A DNA stretch of 49,108 nt from an uncultured Alphaproteobacteria bacterium (GTDB taxonomy: Bacteria; Pseudomonadota; Alphaproteobacteria; CAAHEQ01; UBA3637): assembly GCA_947627155.1 (NCBI GenBank), contig CANQUX010000012.1, forward strand, positions 1 to 49,108. The letters run 5' to 3'. Shown here one piece after another: positions 42,975 through 49,108 of the stretch. Position 1 is the stretch's first letter. Every line of letters begins with the position of its first letter. The notes under the pieces were generated by a model that was not told the origin of the DNA, searched no databases, and was given only the letters and a program-made list of their open reading frames with translations. The translations under genes were made by a program, and so were the position numbers.

Positions 42975-44123
42975 ATGACTCAAACACAATCGGGTTTAAG
43001 AAAACGCATTTGCTTTGCGGGAGCCGTCAATGTCGGAAAATCGTCATTGATGAATGCTTTAACGGAAAATACCGTTTCGCTTGTTTCCGATATTGAAGGC
43101 ACCACAACCGATTCGGTTTGCAAAGCCTATGAGATTTTAGGTTTAGGCCCGGTTGTGCTTTGTGATACGGCCGGGTTCGGCGATACAAGCGCACTGGGCG
43201 CGGCTCGCGAAAAAACGGCGCTTCAAACGCTGGATTCGGCCGATGTTATTGTGTTAGTGCGCGTAAATGATCAAGCTTCGGACGCGGTTTCGGCACGTAT
43301 CACGCAAGAAGCGCAAAAACGGCATATTGAGCTCATCACGGTTTTCAATAAGTGTGATATTTATGAGGCTCCGGCGGGAGAAATAGCCGTCAGCGCTAAA
43401 ACAAAAACGGGATTGAATCAGCTCATTGAGGCATTAAAGCGCGTGCTTGCCAAAGCCGATGAGGAACATTTGTTAGACGGCTTAATTACGGCCGGGCAAT
43501 CGGTTTTGCTGGTCACGCCGATTGATTCTTCCGCGCCGAAAGGACGTTTGATTTTACCGCAGGTGCAAATGCTTCGGGAATGTTTGGATAAACGGGTGCT
43601 GACAACGGTTGTTGAGGTGCTTGATGTTCCCAAAGCTTTTGAAAAGCAAACATTCGATTTGGTGATTACCGATTCGAAAGTAATTCATGAAGTTTTATCG
43701 TTTGTGCCGGCCGGTGTGCGCGTTTCAACGTTTTCCGTTTTATTTGCCAAGGCGAAAGGTGATTTTCAAACCTTTTTAAAGGGTGCCGAACACATTGATT
43801 CCTTAAAGGAAAATGATACCGTTTTAATTGCCGAAAGTTGCGTGCATACAACGAACGAAGATGATATCGCGCGCACCGTTATTCCGAAACTGATGCAAAA
43901 ATTTACGGGAAAAGCATTAACATTTGAATTTGCGCGCGGAAAAACATTGCCCGATGATTTATCGAAATATGCATTAATTGTGCAATGCGGCGGGTGTATG
44001 TTATCGCGCGGTGAAATGATGAGCCGGGTTCGCAAAAGCATTGCAGCCGGCGTTCCCGTCACGAATTACGGCTTAACCATCACCAAATGCCGCTGCGGCA
44101 GTTTAAAACGTCTGACTTATTAG
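42975..44123 (+). CDS. hydF: [FeFe]-hydrogenase H-cluster maturation GTPase HydF
   Basis: A 382-residue protein that carries and delivers the di-iron precursor of the [FeFe]-hydrogenase H-cluster. GAVNVGKSS (16-24), the T-T-T switch, DTAGFGD and NKCD form the GTPase domain. The C-terminal domain has the iron-sulfur ligand motifs ESCVHTTNEDD and CGGCMLSRGEM. The His normally preceding the C-G-G-C is Gln here, so cluster ligation should depend on the Cys residues and another ligand. The gene implies a fermentative, hydrogen-producing anaerobe. HydE, HydG and the hydrogenase are not in the window. Confidence 0.92.
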   Translation: MTQTQSGLRKRICFAGAVNVGKSSLMNALTENTVSLVSDIEGTTTDSVCKAYEILGLGPVVLCDTAGFGDTSALGAAREKTALQTLDSADVIVLVRVNDQASDAVSARITQEAQKRHIELITVFNKCDIYEAPAGEIAVSAKTKTGLNQLIEALKRVLAKADEEHLLDGLITAGQSVLLVTPIDSSAPKGRLILPQVQMLRECLDKRVLTTVVEVLDVPKAFEKQTFDLVITDSKVIHEVLSFVPAGVRVSTFSVLFAKAKGDFQTFLKGAEHIDSLKENDTVLIAESCVHTTNEDDIARTVIPKLMQKFTGKALTFEFARGKTLPDDLSKYALIVQCGGCMLSRGEMMSRVRKSIAAGVPVTNYGLTITKCRCGSLKRLTY

Positions 44124-44153
44124 CCGAAACAAGAACGCGTTTAGCCTGTTTTT

Positions 44154-44225
44154 CCGTTTTTTACCGAAAAATGCCGATTTTTACCGAAAATACGTCTTTT
44201 CTTTTTGCCGGAAAAAGCGTATAAA
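44154..44225 (+). promoter_or_regulatory. Phased-box promoter of virion operon E
   Basis: CCG boxes start at 44154, 44164, 44174 and 44184, a perfect 10-bp period. From the A after the last CCG there are 32 nt to TATAAA (44220-44225). No -35 consensus. Identical in geometry to the promoters at 8837 and 15179. Confidence 0.85.
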
Positions 44226-44251
44226 GAGAGTATCATCAGTTTATTTTATAA

Positions 44252-44283
44252 GCGTCGCTTTTGATGAAGCGGCGTTTTTTTTT
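44252..44283 (+). terminator. Leader hairpin with T-run in operon E
   Basis: GCGTCGCTT pairs with AAGCGGCGT (wobbles), followed by nine Ts, about 27 nt after the -10 box and before the start at 44302. Comparable to the leader hairpin of operon C; suggests control by antitermination. Confidence 0.6.
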
Positions 44284-44301
44284 CTGTCAAAGGAGAACAC
44301 C

Positions 44302-44544
44302 ATGAAAGAACCGAAAGCCGTGTTGGACAGGCTTTTTGTGCGGTTGGATAAGCCGGATACAAGCCTTATTTTAACAAATAATATCAATCGTCGCACCATC
44401 GGAACGGTTATCAGTACCGGCCCCCTGGTCACGAGCGTGAAAACAGGAGATAAAGTCCTGTTTCATATTTTCGATGATTTGCCGACTTATGATCCCGATG
44501 TTGTTGTGATTCGGGAAAACAGTTTATTGGGCAGATTTGAATGA
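44302..44544 (+). CDS. Phage GroES-like co-chaperonin
   Basis: An 80-residue protein with the GroES pattern: LDRLFVRLDKP at the start, RRTIGTVISTGP in the middle, then VKTGDKVLFH and a final VVVIRENSLLGRFE. It lacks the typical long mobile loop sequence (GGIVL) and is shorter than host GroES, as in phage co-chaperonins. First gene of operon E and next to the portal gene, so it probably serves folding of capsid or portal protein by host GroEL. AAAGGAG precedes the ATG. Confidence 0.7.
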   Translation: MKEPKAVLDRLFVRLDKPDTSLILTNNINRRTIGTVISTGPLVTSVKTGDKVLFHIFDDLPTYDPDVVVIRENSLLGRFE

Positions 44545-44568
44545 TTTTTAACTGAAAAGGATAATAAA

Positions 44569-46476
44569 ATGCAACAAAAACAATTATTTGATGAACAAGA
44601 AATACAAGCGTCCGTGCGCCGTTGGTTGGATCGCATCAATCGGGCCGAACAGGTTTATGAACCTTATTTTGACTTAATTCGCAAAACGCGGGCAGCTTAT
44701 AAATCGCGAAACGGTGAGGCGTTCACATCATACAATATATTTTGGTCGGGCGTAGAAACACAAAAACCGTTTCTTTATTTCAAACGTCCCGAAGCGTATG
44801 TGGATCGCGTTAACAAAATTGCTACGCCGGCAGAGCAGGTGGCTTGCAAAATTTTGGAGCGCGCTTTAAATTGGAACTTAAATGCGTTTGATTTTGACAG
44901 TGCCGCAAAATATGCGCGCAATGATTTTCTTATTTCCGGTTGCGGTATGTTATTCGAAGCTTATACACCTGAATTTCAAACAATTTCTTTGCCGGACGGG
45001 CAAGCATGTGACGTGATTGCCAATGAAACGGTAATAACCAATTATTGGGATCCGTGTTTCTTTTTGGCGGATACCGATCATGTGGGCGTTTGGGAGGATG
45101 TGAAATGGATTGCCCGCAAAATGATGTTAAGTCGTCAAAAAATTGCGGCCGAATTCGGTACGGAGGCGGCTGAAAAATTGGTATTTGAGCCATCGGATTC
45201 AAGCGAAAAAAATATCTGTGTTTATGAAATATGGGATAAAATCAATAGAGCCGTCTATTGGATTTCGCCGCTTTGTCCGCACAGTTTTTTAAAAACAATC
45301 GACGATCCTTATCATTTAAGCGGCTTTTTCCCGTGTCCGAAACCGCTTTATGCCACTTTAACCAACGACAGCCTTATTCCCGTTCCCGATTACAGTATGA
45401 TTTCCCGCATGATCGACGAACTGAACGGTATTGTGGAGCGCATGCGGTTAACCATGCAGGCCATTAAGGTGAGCGGTGTTTATGACGGCGCTTTTCATCG
45501 GCTGGGAGATATTTTTGAAAAAGATGTCACGCTTGTTTCGCTGGCGGATTTTGATCGCTTGAAAGCCAGCGGCGGCATTCGCGGCGTGATTGATTTTATT
45601 CCCATTGAGCAATATATTACGGCGTTGGAGCAGTTAGCGCGTCGGCGGGACGATGTTGTCAATCGCATTTTTGAAATTACGGGCGTATCCGATATTATGC
45701 GCGGCAATGCCAATGTGACGGAAACGGCAACGGCGGTGGAACGCAAAACCAATTTCGGCACGTTGCGCAACCAAGATCGGCAAAACGATATGCAACGCTT
45801 TATTTCCGAGTTATATCGCATTAAAGCGGAAATTATTTGTGAAAGATATTCGCCGGAAATGTTGGCCTCGTTTGTTAATCCGTCGGAAAACACGGCGCCC
45901 GAAACGATTCATCAGGCCATTTCTCTTTTAAAGCACAACAAGTTGAAAGGGATGTTGTTGCATGTGGAAAGTAACGGTGTTGTAAATGCCGATAACGAGG
46001 CTTTGAAAACCTTGAGAGGCGTTGAAACCATCACGCGTTTAATCAGCGATGCCTTGCCGAGTGTTTCGGCGCAACCGTTATTGTTGCCGCTTTATCAACG
46101 GATGATTATGGCGGTTGTGGCGCAAATGCCGCATACGCGGTTATTTGAAAGCGTGATCGATCAAACATTTACTGCCATTCAAGCCGATTTATATCAATCG
46201 CCGGCGGAAAAAGCAACCATGTCGGCGCAGGTGAAGAATCAGCAGGAAAAGCAAGCCGAAATGGAAAAAGAATTGCGCGATATGCAACGGTTTAATCAAA
46301 AAATAACGTGTTTAAAGTTAGCGCAAACGTATGAAATTGAAAAAGATAAAATTAAGTTGGAAGAAGAAAAAAATCGGTTGAAAGCGCTTGAATTGAATAT
46401 GCGTATCAAAGAAAGCGAATCGGCCAAAGCGCCGGCTTCGTTACAAAAACCCTTACCGCAACCGGTTGAAAAATAA
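44569..46476 (+). CDS. Phage portal protein
   Basis: A 635-residue portal of the podophage type, the dodecameric ring through which DNA is packaged and ejected. The landmarks are a helical N-terminus, DYSMISRMIDELNGIVERMRLT, the long segment LARRRDDVVNRIFEITGVSDIMRGNANVTETATAVERKTNFG, then LRNQDRQNDMQRFISELYRI (quoted here in parts). The C-terminal 120 residues form a long coiled coil, as expected for a barrel or crown extension. AAAGGA precedes the start. The frame is intact over 1.9 kb, which argues for selection. Confidence 0.88.
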   Translation: MQQKQLFDEQEIQASVRRWLDRINRAEQVYEPYFDLIRKTRAAYKSRNGEAFTSYNIFWSGVETQKPFLYFKRPEAYVDRVNKIATPAEQVACKILERALNWNLNAFDFDSAAKYARNDFLISGCGMLFEAYTPEFQTISLPDGQACDVIANETVITNYWDPCFFLADTDHVGVWEDVKWIARKMMLSRQKIAAEFGTEAAEKLVFEPSDSSEKNICVYEIWDKINRAVYWISPLCPHSFLKTIDDPYHLSGFFPCPKPLYATLTNDSLIPVPDYSMISRMIDELNGIVERMRLTMQAIKVSGVYDGAFHRLGDIFEKDVTLVSLADFDRLKASGGIRGVIDFIPIEQYITALEQLARRRDDVVNRIFEITGVSDIMRGNANVTETATAVERKTNFGTLRNQDRQNDMQRFISELYRIKAEIICERYSPEMLASFVNPSENTAPETIHQAISLLKHNKLKGMLLHVESNGVVNADNEALKTLRGVETITRLISDALPSVSAQPLLLPLYQRMIMAVVAQMPHTRLFESVIDQTFTAIQADLYQSPAEKATMSAQVKNQQEKQAEMEKELRDMQRFNQKITCLKLAQTYEIEKDKIKLEEEKNRLKALELNMRIKESESAKAPASLQKPLPQPVEK

Positions 46477-46522
46477 GCTTTTGAAAGGAAAAGCGGTCAA
46501 AAAAGAAAAGGAAGAAGAAAAT

Positions 46523-46801
46523 ATGAAAAAACAAAACAAAAAAACCGCTTTGCCGGCTGTTTCGCCCGAAGTATCAATTGATTATTCGGTGCGAGACAGT
46601 TTTTTAAAGCTGTGCCATATTCAGGAAACGGCATTGGCGCTGGAACCCAAGCCCGATTTTACCGCGGCTTTAAAATCGGAAGAATTGAAAGGCAAGTTGT
46701 GCGGGTTATATCCGGATAAGAAAAAGGCCGCTCTTGACGAAGAGGCAGAATCTTATCCGATTATTACCGTTGAATTTGTTGAAAAAGGAGACACGAAATG
46801 A
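46523..46801 (+). CDS. Small-terminase-like protein lacking the N-terminal DNA-binding domain
   Basis: A 92-residue protein between portal and large terminase; the stop overlaps the terL start by 4 bp. The segment DFTAALKSEELKGKLCGLYPDKKK resembles the conserved C-terminal part of small terminases (the A-L-E-L-L-G-K-H-L-G-M-F pattern), and the preceding helix fits that domain. The N-terminal helix-turn-helix that selects phage DNA is absent; only a basic 20-residue tail precedes. The ATG at 46523 has AAAGGAAGAAG upstream; an earlier TTG would add only a Lys-rich extension. If correct, packaging would lack sequence choice. The similarity is short and needs a profile search. Confidence 0.45.
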   Translation: MKKQNKKTALPAVSPEVSIDYSVRDSFLKLCHIQETALALEPKPDFTAALKSEELKGKLCGLYPDKKKAALDEEAESYPIITVEFVEKGDTK

Positions 46802-48213
46802 AAAGAGTTTCAAAACGGGCTTCAACGGTTTCTGCCGCGCCGAAAAATCGACTCGTCAAAAATCGGCTTGTCATACAAATACCCGCCGTTTTTAAGCCGC
46901 TTTTAAATTTAAAAAAGCGCATCAAGCTTTTTTACGGCGGGCGGGCAGGGGGTAAATCTTATGCCTTTGCCGATTGTTTGTTAATTAAAGCGCGTATGCA
47001 AAAATTGTTTATTGTCTGTTTGCGGGAAATTCAAAACTCCATTAAAGATTCGGTGCATAAATTGTTATGCGATCGCATTCGGGCGCATCGGTTCAGTGAT
47101 TATCGGATAAGTGATTTAAAAATTGAAAACCTTATAACGGGCAGTACGTTTGTTTTTAAGGGGCTTCGCGATCAGGACGGCGATAAAATCAAGTCGTTAG
47201 AGGGGGCGGATATTGCGTGGATTGAAGAAGCGCAGCGAATCTCGAAAAAATCGTGGGAAATATTGGAGCCGACCATTCGGAAAAAGGATTCGGAAATTTG
47301 GATTTCCATGAACAGGGAAACACCGACCGATCCGATTTGGGTTGCGCTTGCCGATCAACCCGACAGTTATGTTTTTAAGCAAAAAGTGAATTACACGGAT
47401 AATCCCTTCTGTCCGCAAGAAATGATTGAGTTAGCCGCACGATGCAAAGAAAAAAACGCAGCCGATTATGCGCATATTTGGCTGGGCGAACCCAAAGCGG
47501 GCGGCGATGAAAAGCTTATTCCCGCCGTTTATGTAACAGAGGCGCAGGAGCGGGGAAAATCGGCCGGTCTCGGTGAATTGCAAAACGAAAACGCGGAACA
47601 TTTGGCAAACGGAAATTCTGAAAATCCGTTGATTATCGGGCTGGACATCGCGCGTTTCGGCGATGATGCCACGGTTTTTTGTTTTCGCACGGGCGAAAAA
47701 TGCGTTTTTGAAGTATATCACAAAAAAAACACGGTCGAAACGGCCAATTTGGCAACGCATTATCTTCAAACGCTTCATCCGGTGCGCTTGTTTTTAGATA
47801 TCGGCGGCATAGGGGCTGGTGTTTATGATATGTTAATTGAGCGGGGCTTTTCAAATGTGGTGCGCGGCGTTAATTTTGGCGAAAAAGCCCGTCTTTCCGA
47901 CAGATATGCCAACAAACGGGCGGAAATGTGGGATTCGGTGCGTTTGTTTTTAACCGAATCCCATGCGCTGTTACCGCCCGATTCGGCATTGTGTGATGAT
48001 TTATGCGCCGTGAATAAAAGCTATGATAAATACGGCCGTTTATTGTTGGAAGATAAAGGAGCCTTAAAGCGGCATTTAGGGCGCTCAACCGATCGCGGTG
48101 ATGCGTTAGCGCTCACGTTTGCCATGCCGGTTTCGGAAAGCCCTTCGCCGGAAAAGCAGGGCTTGTCGCTGGAAGAATTGTTTAAAAATCAGCCCTCAAA
48201 AGGAAAATGGTAA
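46798..48213 (+). CDS. terL: Phage terminase large subunit
   Basis: A 471-residue packaging motor. The ATPase domain has Walker A GGRAGGKS (47-54) and Walker B DIAWIEEA (138-145). The nuclease domain shows its acidic residues in GLDIARFGDD (281-290), LFLDIGGIGAGVYD (331-344) and STDRGDALAL (430-439). All catalytic positions are present, so the enzyme should be active. It is the last gene of operon E; in most phages terL comes first in the head operon, before the portal. Overlaps the small-terminase-like gene. Confidence 0.9.
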   Translation: MKRVSKRASTVSAAPKNRLVKNRLVIQIPAVFKPLLNLKKRIKLFYGGRAGGKSYAFADCLLIKARMQKLFIVCLREIQNSIKDSVHKLLCDRIRAHRFSDYRISDLKIENLITGSTFVFKGLRDQDGDKIKSLEGADIAWIEEAQRISKKSWEILEPTIRKKDSEIWISMNRETPTDPIWVALADQPDSYVFKQKVNYTDNPFCPQEMIELAARCKEKNAADYAHIWLGEPKAGGDEKLIPAVYVTEAQERGKSAGLGELQNENAEHLANGNSENPLIIGLDIARFGDDATVFCFRTGEKCVFEVYHKKNTVETANLATHYLQTLHPVRLFLDIGGIGAGVYDMLIERGFSNVVRGVNFGEKARLSDRYANKRAEMWDSVRLFLTESHALLPPDSALCDDLCAVNKSYDKYGRLLLEDKGALKRHLGRSTDRGDALALTFAMPVSESPSPEKQGLSLEELFKNQPSKGKW

Positions 48214-48312
48214 AAAATAAGAATATTAAATAATTGAAATAAAAAGTTAAAGTTTTTATTTAAGTAATTTATGCTTTATAAGGCGAGCGATGAAATTATT
48301 TTTTGATAAGCG

Positions 48313-48336
48313 AACAGCTTTCTTGGCTGTTTTTTC
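48313..48336 (+). terminator. Intrinsic terminator after terL
   Basis: AACAGC pairs with GCTGTT, followed by further Ts, about 100 bp after the terL stop. Confidence 0.5.
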
Positions 48337-48530
48337 TTTTATTTTTGTATGTGTCAAACGGAACACTAAAATTTTTCCTTCCTATCGGCGGATAATAATG
48401 TTTTGTTTTTATTGGTTATCGAACAAAAACGCATTGTATAATTTTCTTCTTTTCGGCGCGGCGGGGCGAAAATAAGAAATCGGCAGAAAGCTAAAAATGA
48501 GAAACGGTTGTGATAATTGTGTCTCTGTCT

Positions 48531-48602
48531 CTCATTCTCGGCGGGTGTGGAGCGGCGCAAAATGTGCCGTTCCGCTATGTGCCGAGAATGAGAAAGAAAA
48601 GG
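48531..48602. repeat. Two-stem palindromic repeat (TTCTCGGC type)
   Basis: The outer stem CTCATTCTCGGC pairs perfectly with GCCGAGAATGAG; the inner stem GGAGCGGC pairs with GCCGTTCC. Close to the copy at 423-480, with paired changes (GGGACGGC/GCCGTCCC there). First of four palindromes in the 895 bp between terL and the window end, where no gene is recognisable. Confidence 0.75.
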
Positions 48603-48664
48603 CAGAGAAGCAAAAGCGGCGTTATTTATTTGATATATCACTCTCTTATCTTGCGGCACTCTCT

Positions 48665-48734
48665 TTTTTCCCTCTATCGGCGGGTGTGGGGCGGCGCTAT
48701 TGTGCCGTCCCGCTATGGGCCGATAGGGGAAAAA
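48665..48734. repeat. Two-stem palindromic repeat (CTATCGGC type)
   Basis: The outer stem TTTTCCC-TATCGGC pairs with GCCGATA-GGGGAAAA; the inner stem GGGGCGGC pairs with GCCGTCCC (one wobble). The 40 bp upstream (GCGGCACTCTCTTTTTTCCC and before) recur in front of the copy at 48958. Confidence 0.75.
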
Positions 48735-48848
48735 TGGCAAGGTTTTACGCTTAAAAATAGGCAAAAAAAGTGTCATTTCGGCATTTTTTCTTAATTTTCA
48801 GTCGGTGATAATTTATTTTTTTTGTGGCGATTGTATTCGGTTTCTTTC

Positions 48849-48909
48849 TTATTTTCGGCGGGAAGTGCCGGTTTGTGGAACGTAAGCCGGCGCGGTGTGC
48901 CGAAAATAA
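48849..48909. repeat. Two-stem palindromic repeat (TTTTCGGC type)
   Basis: The outer stem TTATTTTCGGC pairs perfectly with GCCGAAAATAA; the inner stem GCCGG pairs with CCGGC. Same outer stem as 511-578 with a different inner stem. Confidence 0.75.
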
Positions 48910-48957
48910 AGCGATTCGGTAGGATATCACTCTATTATCTGTATGCGGCACTCTCTT

Positions 48958-49025
48958 TTTTCCCTCTATCGGCGGGTGGGATGCGCTGCAGAAAGGGGCG
49001 CATCGCTATGGGCCGATAGGGGGGA
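48958..49025. repeat. Two-stem palindromic repeat (CTATCGGC type)
   Basis: The outer stem CTATCGGC pairs with GCCGATAG; the inner stem ATGCGCT-GC pairs with GGGGCGCAT. It is the closest match to the copy at 245-312 near the other end of the window. Confidence 0.75.
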
Positions 49026-49051
49026 AATTTTAATGATGCAAATTTTTCTGC

Positions 49052-49080
49052 TTGACATTAGTTTTGAGTGCCTTTATACT
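49052..49080 (+). promoter_or_regulatory. Strong sigma70-type promoter at the right edge
   Basis: Perfect -35 TTGACA, 17 bp, then TATACT. It points out of the window; transcription would start near 49087. The product is not visible. Confidence 0.65.
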
Positions 49081-49108
49081 CAAAGGCAAGGCAAGTGATG
49101 TGTGCCCC

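Overview
The window looks like chromosome from an uncultured, anaerobic, probably gut- or host-associated alphaproteobacterium. Supporting this are alphaproteobacterial gene pairs (yceD facing bamE, dusA facing a DUF3126 gene), a SAM-II riboswitch in front of metK, an [FeFe]-hydrogenase maturase (hydF), several ankyrin-repeat proteins and prepilins of the GRSMVEMLGVLAIIG type. The lineage is inferred from remembered family distributions, not from a search.

Layout. 1-3.3 kb is a prepilin locus: three prepilin genes (one only as its first codons), each behind the same 158-bp promoter cassette, with a family of two-stem palindromes between them. A fourth cassette-prepilin unit sits at 30.3-32.0 kb, and an array of palindromes without prepilins fills 48.5-49.1 kb. 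3.5-7.7 kb holds three genes of unknown function. 7.75-8.8 kb is yceD/bamE. 26-30.1 kb holds uup, metK and a prolyl aminopeptidase-like gene. 32-42.3 kb holds ankyrin genes, rplU-rpmA, a DUF502 gene, dusA, DUF3126 and two membrane proteins. 42.5-44.1 kb holds bcp and hydF.

Virion genes. Between these host genes lie four separate groups of tailed-phage (podovirus-like) genes: A, 9.2-12.2 kb (major capsid protein, a conserved structural protein, a virion muramidase); C, 15.4-20.3 kb (tail adaptor, tail/stabilisation protein, GNAT, internal proteins, lysozyme, small membrane proteins); D, 20.9-26.0 kb (two unknown proteins, tail-collar fibre, coiled-coil fibre, fibre assembly protein); E, 44.3-48.2 kb (GroES-like, portal, small-terminase-like fragment, large terminase). 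Almost everything needed for a particle is present and intact. No integrase, repressor or replication gene is visible.

The main discovery candidate is that A, C and E share one promoter architecture: four CCG-centred boxes spaced exactly 10 bp apart, then exactly 32 nt, then a TATAAA/TATGAT -10 box with no recognisable -35. This co-regulation of scattered virion operons among housekeeping genes, with a packaging small subunit that seems to lack its DNA-binding domain, suggests a domesticated podovirus-like particle, possibly a gene transfer agent. A prophage broken up by rearrangement is the main alternative.

Other points: the metK leader shows a complete riboswitch decision (aptamer, antiterminator, terminator). 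The prepilins share a near-constant N-terminal half and have unrelated C-terminal halves, one C-type-lectin-like. The 3' end of a tRNA-Lys gene is duplicated next to the lysis genes.
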